Source: Pseudanabaena sp. lw0831
Lineage (GTDB): Bacteria > Cyanobacteriota > Cyanobacteriia > Pseudanabaenales > Pseudanabaenaceae
Length of the DNA stretch: 64,000 nt
Direction of reading: 5' to 3'
Assembly: GCF_016584665.1 (NCBI RefSeq)
Contig: NZ_BBJB01000110.1
Location: 1-64,000, forward strand
Positions 8,121 to 16,018 of the stretch are shown here, in pieces. The notes below the pieces were generated by a model. The model was not told where the DNA came from. It saw only the letters and a list, made by a program, of their open reading frames with translations, and did no database searches. How positions within the stretch are numbered: the stretch's first letter is position 1; each line of letters starts with the position of its first letter. The position numbers were made by a program, and so were the translations under genes.

Positions 8121-10235
8121 ATGTCTACAAACAAACTACTCGAAGAAATAAAAACAGCACTTGAAAAAAGCGATAAAGCTTTAATTAGCCAATCAATTAA
8201 AAAACTAATCAAAAAAGAACCAGAAAGATGGATAGCGTTACTACATATATCAGATGTTATACCTAATCCTACGGAAATAAATGCTTTTGACGAAACTATC
8301 AGACTTTTAGTCTTGGCATTACTAGATATACAACATGATGATGATTTTACGAACATTCATCTCATTAAAGAATTATTACCACTTAGTCAATTTCACACTG
8401 TTTTTTCAACAATAAGGAATAAACTTGAGAATCTTCCTGTGTGGGAAAAGCCAATAATTGCACTTATTCAAAGATTTGGGGCTTTTATACAAGATCAAGA
8501 AGATTTAATTTATATGGAGGCAGATAACGCTACTAACGAAAAAACATATAATCTTTTAAATGTAACATTAAGTGATGATTTCCCGAACAAGTTGGGAGGT
8601 AGTAATACAAACCTACTATCAATTTATGAAGACATATGTGAGAGTTTTCAGTTAGTACTTTCATATTGTGCATACAAATACAAAAACAAGTTATATGGCA
8701 ATATTGAGTTACTAATCTCACCTTATAATAATACTAATTTTAATGATTTACTAGTTCTTTCGGGTGTTTGGAGAATATACAAATCTTTATGGGAAGAGAT
8801 TAAATATTCGGGATGGACATACGATATATTAACAAAGGAAGATAATACTCTTATCTATAGACCTCAAGATATAGAAGATTATATACGTTTTAAAGTAGCT
8901 GGAATTAGAAAACAAGAAATTGATTGGGAAATTGGTTGTTTTGCCAATCTATCTAATAGTTTTAACTCTATCAAAATACAAAAAGAAATCATAAAAAAAC
9001 TAGCCAAATCTATAAATGTTCCTCAATTTAATTCTGAATGGGATGGAAAAATTAATGTAGAATTATTCCAAAAATCTTTAAATCAGAATTGGGATTCTAT
9101 TTTGGAGAAAAGGTTGTTAGATGAATATCATTACAACAATATTCTAAATAATGTTGTTCTAGGAAAATCTCCTAAAGTTATCAAATGGGAAATATATTGG
9201 AAAATAATATCAGCATTAAAATTATTGTCAAAAATTTTTAAAGTTGCTTTTTTGTGTCAATTAGATAAAGAAGTAAGTGATAATATTTTAAGAAAAGCAA
9301 TTTTTCTTAATAAGAATAAGCTATGTAGTTTCCTATCTGCAAATATTGGTATTAGCCTTAAAGAAAGTGAAATTTGCATTGAAATTTTAACTTTTGATTC
9401 AAAATTACCTCATCTTGAAATCTGGGATACTCCACTAATTGAAGCTGGTAATAACAGGATATTATTTATACCTAGTATTATTAATAATGGTAGTCCTTAT
9501 CGGGCTGCTGAAAATATTTGTGCTACATGGAATGAACATATTGTTGATAAAAAAGGTTATCTTTTTGAAGATGAAATTATACAGTTCTTAAATTCAATTC
9601 CAACAATTGATGTGCATGGAAACCTAAAGTTTAAGAATAAATATAACAATGATTTGGAATGCGATATTGTTGCTAGGTGGGAGGAGTATCTAATTTTTAT
9701 AGAAGTAAAATGTACGAAAGCAATCTTTAGCCCTTCAGATGTTTCTCGAGCGCGAAAGCGTATAGATAAAGCAATTGATCAGTTAAATATACGTAGGGAT
9801 GCTTGTTTAGAAAATTGGGAAGTATTCAGAAAATCTGCTTCCAAACTAGAATTACCTGTAAAACCTTTATCTGCTGATAAAATAATTCTTATTGCTGTTA
9901 CTAATGTATTAGAATTTACAGGCTGGAAAACTCGTGATGTGATTGTAACAGATGAGTTTTGCTTGAGACGCTTTTTTGATGAGGCTAATGTTGAAGTCTA
10001 TTTAGGAGAAGAGCGAATTGGGGCAATAGGTAAAATCAGAGAGAAAGAATTACCGACAGTAGCAGAATTTTTGACATACTTAGAAGATCCACCTCAAGTT
10101 AAAAATGTAAGAAAACACTTAAAATTTGCTCCTATATCTCTTCCAACTATTAATGATACTGATCCAAAGATTGCAATGTTTAGTATGACTTATGTTCCAC
10201 CAAATGATTTAGATATAGTTCCTACTTCTCCATAA
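8121..10235 (+). CDS. Large protein with C-terminal PD-(D/E)XK nuclease-like domain
   Basis: This 704-residue protein belongs to no family I can name. Most of it (about 1-470) is helical and rich in K, N, I and L. The C-terminal part has a restriction-endonuclease-like signature: FEDEIIQFL (about 484), ECDIVARWEEYLIFIEVKC (about 514-532), then a basic helix SRARKRIDKAIDQL. This gives the E...D...ExK pattern of Mrr/NERD-like nucleases. The gene is far more AT-rich than its neighbours and has almost no HIP1 sites, a sign of recent transfer. No clear ribosome binding site is seen. Neighbours are xisHI and a broken toxin-antitoxin locus. Anti-phage or anti-plasmid defence is one possibility, by inference only. 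Confidence 0.75.
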   Translation: MSTNKLLEEIKTALEKSDKALISQSIKKLIKKEPERWIALLHISDVIPNPTEINAFDETIRLLVLALLDIQHDDDFTNIHLIKELLPLSQFHTVFSTIRNKLENLPVWEKPIIALIQRFGAFIQDQEDLIYMEADNATNEKTYNLLNVTLSDDFPNKLGGSNTNLLSIYEDICESFQLVLSYCAYKYKNKLYGNIELLISPYNNTNFNDLLVLSGVWRIYKSLWEEIKYSGWTYDILTKEDNTLIYRPQDIEDYIRFKVAGIRKQEIDWEIGCFANLSNSFNSIKIQKEIIKKLAKSINVPQFNSEWDGKINVELFQKSLNQNWDSILEKRLLDEYHYNNILNNVVLGKSPKVIKWEIYWKIISALKLLSKIFKVAFLCQLDKEVSDNILRKAIFLNKNKLCSFLSANIGISLKESEICIEILTFDSKLPHLEIWDTPLIEAGNNRILFIPSIINNGSPYRAAENICATWNEHIVDKKGYLFEDEIIQFLNSIPTIDVHGNLKFKNKYNNDLECDIVARWEEYLIFIEVKCTKAIFSPSDVSRARKRIDKAIDQLNIRRDACLENWEVFRKSASKLELPVKPLSADKIILIAVTNVLEFTGWKTRDVIVTDEFCLRRFFDEANVEVYLGEERIGAIGKIREKELPTVAEFLTYLEDPPQVKNVRKHLKFAPISLPTINDTDPKIAMFSMTYVPPNDLDIVPTSP

Positions 10236-10401
10236 ACTTAGTTCTTTTTAAATTTTTGTGCTTGGAATATTGGCGGTGTGGTTGTGGTGGTTTGAAAGAT
10301 GGGGCGATCTCTGTTTGGTTGGTTTTTTGAGAGGCGATCGCAGAGATTAATTTTCTAAGGCTATAATTACTTTAGAAACTTTGCGATGGAAGAGGTATTC
10401 T

Positions 10402-10656
10402 ATGTCAATAGTTGTTACCCTTAACCCCAAATTAGAAGCACTGCTCCATAGTAGAGCCGCCAAACAAGGTCAAGATGTTAATTTTATCGCATCTGAATTA
10501 TTAGCAAATATCTTAGATTGGGAAGAAAAAGATTCAGAAGAAGCTATCAAAGGTATTCAAACAGGACTTGATGATTTTGAGGCAGGACGATATCGATCTT
10601 TTCAAGATTTTGCTCAAGAACAACGCCACAAGTATAATCTGCCAGCCAATTCATGA
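10402..10656 (+). CDS. Antitoxin-like protein (ribbon-helix-helix type)
   Basis: This protein of about 84 residues has an N-terminal beta strand and helices (IVVTLNPKLEALLHSRAAKQ) fitting a ribbon-helix-helix DNA-binding domain, and an acidic C-terminus (LDDFEAGRYRSFQDFAQEQR) of the kind that covers a toxin. The ATG at 10402 is preferred over the TTG at 10381 because the conserved part begins there. The stop overlaps the start of the following toxin fragment (ATGA), the usual antitoxin-toxin arrangement. Since the toxin is truncated, this is now probably an orphan antitoxin. Confidence 0.7.
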   Translation: MSIVVTLNPKLEALLHSRAAKQGQDVNFIASELLANILDWEEKDSEEAIKGIQTGLDDFEAGRYRSFQDFAQEQRHKYNLPANS

Positions 10657-10814
10657 ACTACCGCATCGAAATCTCAAGTATTGCTGAAGCTGAGGCAGAT
10701 AGCGCATTTTTACGGCTATCGCAAATCTCTTCTTCTACCAAAGCAAGTCAATGGTATTCAGGATTGCTAGAAGCGATCTCGTCTTTATCTCAAATGCCTA
10801 AGCGTTGTCCATAG
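10653..10814 (+). pseudogene. Truncated ParE/RelE-type toxin
   Basis: Translation from the ATG overlapping the antitoxin stop gives 53 residues: MNYRIEISSIAEAEAD, then a helix with QWYSGLLEAISSLSQMPKRCP, then TAG. This is the N-terminal half of ParE/RelE toxins, which in full-length members continues after 'P.RC' with the catalytic beta strands. The stop removes that half. The sequence after it is HIP1 repeat DNA rather than a frameshifted remainder. Confidence 0.65.
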
Positions 10815-10832
10815 TTGATTGATTTTCTGAAA

Positions 10833-10896
10833 GGCGATCGCACTTTATGGAGATTGGATAGGCGATCGCTGGCTATGGGGATGAATAGGCGATCGC
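10833..10896. repeat. Three regularly spaced HIP1 sites
   Basis: GGCGATCGC occurs at 10833, 10861 and 10888, that is with spacings of 28 and 27 bases, within about 65 bp just after the toxin fragment. Confidence 0.6.
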
Positions 10897-10920
10897 GTTG
10901 TACTTTTGGGTGGATGATTT

Positions 10921-10965
10921 CAAAAACAAAAGAGACCGCACAATGTGCGGTCTCTTTTGTTTTTG
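10921..10965. terminator. Terminator hairpin for the M48 gene at 10974-11873
   Basis: CAAAAACAAAAGAGACCGCA and its complement surround a short CAA/TG centre. It lies a few bases after the stop of the minus-strand M48 gene. Confidence 0.8.
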
Positions 10966-10973
10966 ATTATGAT

Positions 10974-11873
10974 TTAACGGAAGCGCGATCGCCAAATTCT
11001 TTGGTAATCACTATCATTCAAACCACCTGAAGTATTCAAATTATTCGCTTGAATTGATTGATTGAGTGCGGCAATGCGATCTTCCGTCGCAGGATGAGTA
11101 CTTAAAAAGGCTGGAGCACCACCACCGCGTGAGCTAGTTAGTTTTTGCATAAAAGCTGGCATCGCTCTAGCTGCAAACCCCGACTTAGTAATATTTAGCA
11201 AGCCTCGACGATCGGCATCAAACTCGGCTTCACGGCTATTTGGTAAACGCAATGCCAAGTCAACCCCAATGCCAACTAAGCGATCATCACCAACACCTAC
11301 AATTGTGGCAATACCTTGGGCGATCGCCATTTGTTTCATTTGCTCTAATGAATGACGACCTGTGATATGCCCCATTTCGTGACCGATTACGCTGGCAAGT
11401 TGGGCCACATTGTCGGCAGCAGCGATCGTGCCAGTATTAATGTAGACAAACCCGCCCATAGTCGCGAATGCATTGAGGTTTGTGTCATCGACTACGCGGA
11501 AAGTATAAGGAATATTTGGGCGATCGCTAGTGGGAACTAAAATTTGTCCTAAGCGACTAACCAATGCATTAGCAGCAGGATCTCGACTGATGCGGACTTC
11601 TTGCTGAATTTGGCTATCAATCTGTTGACCTAGTGAAACTTCTTCATTGTCGCCAATGCTAGAAAGCTGAATGATTTGGATTGCGGATGGCAGAATGCGA
11701 AACAAATCAGATAGATCAAGCGCATTAGCTACAAAAGGATTCAGCGAAACAGCCAACAATAAAGACATCAGTAAGGCGATCGCAAATTTCCAGTAATGCT
11801 GAAGTCTTCTGCTAGTTGATGCGATAAATTTTTGACTAATTGAATTTGATAGCTTAGCGATCGATATTTTCAT
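10974..11873 (-). CDS. M48 family metallopeptidase, periplasmic or membrane-anchored
   Basis: This is a 299-residue zinc peptidase similar to the BepA/LoiP/YcaL group that acts on outer-membrane or periplasmic proteins. A hydrophobic segment at about 29-50 (FAIALLMSLLLAVSL, ending near VANA) is a signal peptide or anchor. The catalytic HEMGH is at residues 165-169 and the third ligand is probably Glu217 in REAEFDADRRG. The C-terminus ends in FLSTHPATEDRIAAL, typical of this group. It differs from the cytoplasm-facing M48 protein at 174-1151. No TPR domain follows, unlike BepA. Confidence 0.88.
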   Translation of the reverse strand: MKISIAKLSNSISQKFIASTSRRLQHYWKFAIALLMSLLLAVSLNPFVANALDLSDLFRILPSAIQIIQLSSIGDNEEVSLGQQIDSQIQQEVRISRDPAANALVSRLGQILVPTSDRPNIPYTFRVVDDTNLNAFATMGGFVYINTGTIAAADNVAQLASVIGHEMGHITGRHSLEQMKQMAIAQGIATIVGVGDDRLVGIGVDLALRLPNSREAEFDADRRGLLNITKSGFAARAMPAFMQKLTSSRGGGAPAFLSTHPATEDRIAALNQSIQANNLNTSGGLNDSDYQRIWRSRFR

Positions 11874-11981
11874 ATTTACAATTACCTCAAACTTTACTGA
11901 ATCTTATGTTTATCGGCTTTGGACAATATTTTTTGGATAGATCCCCACCACTAGAGCCACCACCACAAAGTCAGAACATGT

Positions 11982-12022
11982 GATGACAATAAAAATTTGC
12001 GATGCAAATTTTTATTGTCATC
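11982..12022. repeat. Perfect hairpin upstream of the M48 gene
   Basis: GATGACAATAAAAATTTGC, GAT, then the exact complement. It lies between the divergent M48 and nadA genes, so it is not a terminator of either. The nearly 300-base gap at 11874-12172 holds nothing else recognisable apart from AT-rich promoter-like sequence before nadA. Confidence 0.7.
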
Positions 12023-12172
12023 ATGCTATTGAATATTATTTGACGCAAACCTAGCTAGGAAAGTTGCAAAAATTTGATCTCTTACATTAGACAGATATAT
12101 TTTTGGTAGTTTCTACTATAATTAAATATAATAAATGAATAACTTTCACTATTACTCACTATCTTTATTTCC

Positions 12173-13168
12173 GTGAGGCAAACCGTGTTTCTCACCGCTC
12201 CCAAGACTGAACAGCTTGACCGCCAAGTTTCGCAAAACTCCATTCCCAGAGACCTATTCAAGGCGATCGCCGATCTTAAGAAAGACCTAAATGCCGTAAT
12301 TTTGGCGCATTATTACCAAGATCCTGATCTTCAAGATATCGCAGATTATATCGGTGACTCCCTCGGTTTATCACAAGCCGCCGTCAATTGCCAAGCAGAT
12401 GTGATCGTCTTTCTGGGCGTACATTTTATGGCTGAAACTGCCAAAATCCTGAACCCCAACAGATTGGTGTTGCTACCCGATCTGGATGCAGGTTGCTCTC
12501 TAGCGGATAGTTGTCCGCCCGCTCGCTTTGCAAAGTTTAAAGCTGAACATCCAGATCATATGGTGATTTCTTACATAAATTGCTCCGCAGACATCAAAGC
12601 CCTGAGCGATATTATTTGCACCAGTGCCAATGCTGTAGCGATCGTCAATCAAATCCCCAAAGATCAGCCGATAATCTTTGCACCTGATCGCAACCTTGGA
12701 CGCTATGTAATTGAACAAACAGGACGAGATATGTTGCTATGGGATGGAGCCTGCATCGTTCATGAAATCTTTTCTGAACGCAAATTAATCCAACTCAAAC
12801 TCAGTCATCCCGAAGCAGATATCATCGCGCATCCTGAATGTGAGGCGAATGTATTACGACATGCTGATTTCATTGGTTCGACTACGGGATTACTAAAGTA
12901 TGTCCAGAAAAGTGATCGCCAAGAATTTATCGTGGTTACCGAGTCTGGTGTAATCCATCAGATGCAAAAGGCATCGCCATCTAAAAAATTCATCCCTGCT
13001 CCCCCCAACAGCAATTGCGCCTGTAATGAATGCCCCTATATGCGCCTGAATACTCTAGAAAAGGTCTATCTAGCCATGAAAAACCGCTCTCCTGAAATAG
13101 TTCTCGATGAGTCAATTCGTCAAGCAGCACTGAAGCCAATGCAACGGATGCTAGAAATGTCGGCGTAA
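12173..13168 (+). CDS. nadA: Quinolinate synthase NadA
   Basis: NadA condenses iminoaspartate with dihydroxyacetone phosphate to quinolinate in NAD synthesis, using an oxygen-sensitive [4Fe-4S] cluster. The 331 residues include the N-terminal [20 protein letters not shown] (about 42-61), [13 protein letters not shown] with the first cluster cysteine (about 102-114), and [13 protein letters not shown] near the C-terminus. The GTG start at 12173 is the most upstream plausible one. A later in-frame start cannot be excluded because the first 25 residues are not conserved-looking. A hairpin that includes the stop codon follows (13167-13203). Confidence 0.93.
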   Translation: MRQTVFLTAPKTEQLDRQVSQNSIPRDLFKAIADLKKDLNAVILAHYYQDPDLQDIADYIGDSLGLSQAAVNCQADVIVFLGVHFMAETAKILNPNRLVLLPDLDAGCSLADSCPPARFAKFKAEHPDHMVISYINCSADIKALSDIICTSANAVAIVNQIPKDQPIIFAPDRNLGRYVIEQTGRDMLLWDGACIVHEIFSERKLIQLKLSHPEADIIAHPECEANVLRHADFIGSTTGLLKYVQKSDRQEFIVVTESGVIHQMQKASPSKKFIPAPPNSNCACNECPYMRLNTLEKVYLAMKNRSPEIVLDESIRQAALKPMQRMLEMSA

Positions 13169-13203
13169 GAACAGGAGAGGCGCAAAGCGCCGTTCCTGTT
13201 CTT
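13167..13203. terminator. nadA terminator hairpin
   Basis: AAGAACAGGAGAGGCGC and GCGCCGTTCCTGTTCTT surround AAA, with one internal mismatch. The left arm begins in the nadA stop codon, and the right arm reaches the stop of the convergent small gene. Confidence 0.75.
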
Positions 13204-13375
13204 ATTGATATAGCCCAATGTTTTCTTTCATAGCAAACTGTTTATATTGTTGATGATTGATCATTAAGTCATCTAATAGTTGCTGAACTAAATTCCAGTC
13301 AGCAAATCCATGGCTCGTTTCAGCAATAATTTGTTGGCGGAGAGTTCTAATTCGTTCAAGATTAACTTGTGTCAT
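13202..13375 (-). CDS. Small hypothetical protein, 57 residues
   Basis: The reverse strand encodes 57 residues beginning MTQVNLERIRTLRQQII, with a helical, charged composition (HGFADWNLVQQLLDDLMINHQ) and ending ENIGLYQ. The frame is open from a clean ATG to the stop at the nadA terminator. The protein resembles short conserved cyanobacterial proteins of unknown role, but no family was identified. A GAGAT-like sequence before the ATG is a weak ribosome binding site. Confidence 0.5.
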   Translation of the reverse strand: MTQVNLERIRTLRQQIIAETSHGFADWNLVQQLLDDLMINHQQYKQFAMKENIGLYQ

Positions 13376-13478
13376 ATTCTCATCTTTTTTATCTCTGCAA
13401 GTTCAAATTTACAGCTACTGATAGATAAGGTTTGGTATCGCAGAACTCAAAACACAAGATAAGTGCGGAAATCATGAT

Positions 13479-13527
13479 AAAAAACCTAAAAAAGTCAGCG
13501 CTTTGCGCTGACTTTTTTAGGTTTTTT
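13479..13527. terminator. menG terminator hairpin
   Basis: AAAAAACCTAAAAAAGTCAG and its complement surround a CGCTTTGCG tip. The right arm overlaps the last codons of the minus-strand menG. Confidence 0.8.
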
Positions 13528-14227
13528 GCAAAACTAATATTCCCATCATGCCGTTAGCGATCGCATAGTGAGTTGCCTGAGTAAATCCAGCAGCTCTGGC
13601 AAGTTTTACCTGTTCTGCACCAATCGGAAATCTTGCCAGACTTGGTGCAATATAGGCATACTCCTCAGTCATCGCAAACCGATCAGCCAGTGGCACAACC
13701 ACACGATCTAAATAAAAATCCTGAAAAATTTGCATCAAGCGATCGCTAGGACGATGAAAATCTAAAATCGCGGCAGTTGCGCCATTTTTCAAGACACGAT
13801 GTAATTCGGACAAGCATTGAGGAATATTTGCCACATTTCGCAAACCATAGGCTAAGGTCGCGCCATCAAAAGTATTGTCCGCAAAAGTTAGGCTCAAAAC
13901 ATTTCCCTCTTGCCATGTCAGACATTTCTGGATTTTCGGCAAATAGTTTTTGGCTTTATCGGCAGCGATCGCTAATAGTTCTTTAGAGAAATCAACGCCG
14001 ATCACTTGACCAGTGGGGGCAACTTTTTGAGCGACTAAAGCCGTCATATCTCCCGAACCACAACAAAGATCAAGCCATTTTTCCCCTTGCTGTGGCTCAC
14101 ACCAACCCAATGCCATTTTCTTCCAGATCCGATGCTGACCTAAGCTCAGGAGATCATTGAAGCGATCATAAACTGGAGCAATGCGATCGAAAATCTGTTG
14201 AATATCAGTTTCCGAAAGTTGAGACAT
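13517..14227 (-). CDS. menG: Phylloquinone/menaquinone methyltransferase MenG (UbiE family)
   Basis: This 236-residue SAM-dependent methyltransferase belongs to the UbiE/MenG family. In cyanobacteria the enzyme makes the last methylation of phylloquinone, the photosystem I cofactor. Motif I is WLDLCCGSGDMTAL (about 50-63). The UbiE signatures YDRFNDLLSLGQHRIWKKMA (near the N-terminus) and YGLRNVANIPQCLSELHRVL (about 126-145) are present. The substrate is inferred from the organism type, not from the protein alone. Confidence 0.9.
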   Translation of the reverse strand: MSQLSETDIQQIFDRIAPVYDRFNDLLSLGQHRIWKKMALGWCEPQQGEKWLDLCCGSGDMTALVAQKVAPTGQVIGVDFSKELLAIAADKAKNYLPKIQKCLTWQEGNVLSLTFADNTFDGATLAYGLRNVANIPQCLSELHRVLKNGATAAILDFHRPSDRLMQIFQDFYLDRVVVPLADRFAMTEEYAYIAPSLARFPIGAEQVKLARAAGFTQATHYAIANGMMGILVLQKT

Positions 14228-14356
14228 GGTGTTACCTAAAATCTAAAACTTAACAATGGTAGATGTTGGCGCAACGCCTCCACATCCACCATTGCTAAGC
14301 ATAATCGCTGAGCGGATTGATATGCACGAGTTTTATCATCATGCAACAATGTAATA

Positions 14357-14473
14357 CTAGTAGTAAGTAACTCAGAATAAGTTAAAAAAACAGATCTAAG
14401 ATCTGTCCCGCCCGCCACGCGGGCGGGACAGATCTTAGGGTTTTGTATTTAATTTTGAGTAGCTACTTACTAG
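14357..14473. repeat. Family A palindromic element with complete arms
   Basis: The inner perfect stem at 14396-14438 (CTAAGATCTGTCCCGCCCGC, CAC, complement) is surrounded by weaker outer inverted arms. The left starts CTAGTAGTAAGTAACTCA at 14357. The right, read on the reverse strand, starts CTAGTAAGTAGCTACTCA at 14473 and continues with AATTAAATACAAAACCC. The whole unit is about 117 bp. It lies between divergent menG and the gene at 14503. Confidence 0.7.
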
Positions 14474-14502
14474 ATATTGGCAGTAAAATATTTGCCCTAA
14501 CT

Positions 14503-15102
14503 ATGCAAAAACTTTGGTCTAGTAAAAATAAGCGATCGCAGCCATTGCCACCAGAAAGCGAAGATGAATCTTCACCAGCAGCAGAGGTATTGGATCATGA
14601 AGCCCCCACTTCTTCGGATGGCGTTTTGAAATATTTCTCAAAATTGCTAAAGAAACCTTTTAAATCACCAATTCCTGCATCTTGGTTATTTTTTGCTTTG
14701 GGAGTTGGCGGAGTCACCATTGCAGCAATATTTGGATTGCAGTATCTCACAGCACCTGATGCAGCAACCGATAGCAATCTTGCCTGTAAATCAAAAATTA
14801 ATGGAGATTGGCAAACGCCCTTTGGCAAGGTGACTTTGCAAGAACAGAGCGAAAATCTAGTTTCAGGGAAATACGAATATGCAAATTTTGAACGTGGCAA
14901 AATTGCGGGTGAGTTAACAGGTAAATTGAGCAACAATGTTATTATCTTTGACTGGAAAGAAACTCCCAAACAGCTACCGCAACAACAGGGGAAAGGGATT
15001 CTAGTTTTTGGTGAAGGCTGCAAAGAGTTTTATGGAAGCTATGGGACTGGGGAAAGCACCAACAATTTTGGTAACTGGCAAGGCTCTCGGTTGACAAAAT
15101 AA
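14503..15102 (+). CDS. Hypothetical single-pass membrane protein
   Basis: This protein of about 199 residues has no recognised family. It has a charged Ser/Glu-rich N-terminus (about 1-60), one membrane helix (about 62-84, SWLFFALGVGGVTIAAIFGL) and a C-terminal soluble domain of beta type starting KSKINGDWQTPFGKVTL. This domain holds two spaced cysteines (ACKSK and GEGCKEF) that could form a disulphide outside the membrane. The start at 14503 is preferred because the 20 preceding in-frame codons lie within the family A palindrome. Conserved cyanobacterial homologues are likely, but I cannot name them. Confidence 0.6.
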   Translation: MQKLWSSKNKRSQPLPPESEDESSPAAEVLDHEAPTSSDGVLKYFSKLLKKPFKSPIPASWLFFALGVGGVTIAAIFGLQYLTAPDAATDSNLACKSKINGDWQTPFGKVTLQEQSENLVSGKYEYANFERGKIAGELTGKLSNNVIIFDWKETPKQLPQQQGKGILVFGEGCKEFYGSYGTGESTNNFGNWQGSRLTK

Positions 15103-15168
15103 TCTTTTCTTGATCAGTTTGATGGCGCAACTTTGCACCATCAAACACATAATCTGCATATTTTAGCT

Positions 15169-15963
15169 ATGTCTAATTCTCCTTACTTGTTACTTGTCGA
15201 AACTAGCGCCATTATTTCTACAGATCCAAATACTTGGCATGCGATCGCAAAGTTGGGAGAATGCCTTTTGCCAGAAGTTGTGGCGATCGAAATTAAAAAT
15301 ATAGCTAATGGTAAAGCTGAAGGTAACGAGACAACGGCAAAACAATTTCAAAATTCGTTAGAATTCAACTGGCAAATTACAACCTTAACCGCCAAACACG
15401 CTGACTTAGTGATTAGAACCACCCAAAATCTCAGTCGTCAGACAAGATTGATGATCAATGTTGCACAGAGTGCAGTTGGAGTCGCGAATGCTCATCCAAA
15501 ACAATGTGTGGTTTTAATCTCTGATGAAATATCTTTACGCGATCGCATTGCCAAGCTAGACTCCAAAAACCTATGTGCTATTCCCTCCGCAGTTGCCCGA
15601 CAATGGTCTAGAACCGATCAAGCACCACCAATTGTGCATCAGTCAATCAAGTATTTACAACAACAAATATCTGAACCAGATAATCAATTTCCACGTCAAA
15701 CCGATACTATATATCTAAGCACTTCTAGCTCAAGCGCTACTGCTGAACAAAAAATAAAAGATAACCAAAAAATCAATCCGAATTATAGACAAATTGGGAT
15801 AAGTCTTGTGAAATTCGGGTTGGCAACAACATTTTTAGTTTCAATCTTATTATTTGGATGGCGGCTAGCTCAGCCCAAAAAATTTCAACAGTTCTGGGAA
15901 AAAAATGGTTTGCCACCTTTACCTAAAATACTGGTTCAGCCCAATCAACCCAACAAAAACTAA
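15169..15963 (+). CDS. PIN-domain-like protein with C-terminal membrane anchor
   Basis: About 264 residues. The N-terminal part (LLLVETSAIISTDPNTWHAI, then LLPEVVAIEIKNIANGKAEG) looks like a PIN-type ribonuclease fold, with E and D at the expected first positions and ISDEISLRDRIAKLD (about 122-136) as the second acidic region. A Q/S-rich linker follows, then one membrane helix at about 218-236 (FGLATTFLVSILLFGWRLA). This architecture occurs in cyanobacteria, with unknown substrate. The start ATG at 15169 precedes the conserved domain by only a few residues. Confidence 0.6.
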   Translation: MSNSPYLLLVETSAIISTDPNTWHAIAKLGECLLPEVVAIEIKNIANGKAEGNETTAKQFQNSLEFNWQITTLTAKHADLVIRTTQNLSRQTRLMINVAQSAVGVANAHPKQCVVLISDEISLRDRIAKLDSKNLCAIPSAVARQWSRTDQAPPIVHQSIKYLQQQISEPDNQFPRQTDTIYLSTSSSSATAEQKIKDNQKINPNYRQIGISLVKFGLATTFLVSILLFGWRLAQPKKFQQFWEKNGLPPLPKILVQPNQPNKN

Positions 15964-16018
15964 AAAAACTATCCCCTTATGACATTTTCAAAATTAAAGA
16001 CACTGTTGACAAATAGGG

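Noticed and set aside
8084-8356. Minus-strand frame at the start of the 704-residue protein gene
   Set aside because: It is the antisense of an AT-rich coding region with Ser/Ile-rich translation typical of a shadow frame.
14236-14418. Open frame of 60 codons on the minus strand after menG
   Set aside because: Its first third lies within the family A palindrome and the rest lacks any recognisable domain or ribosome binding site.
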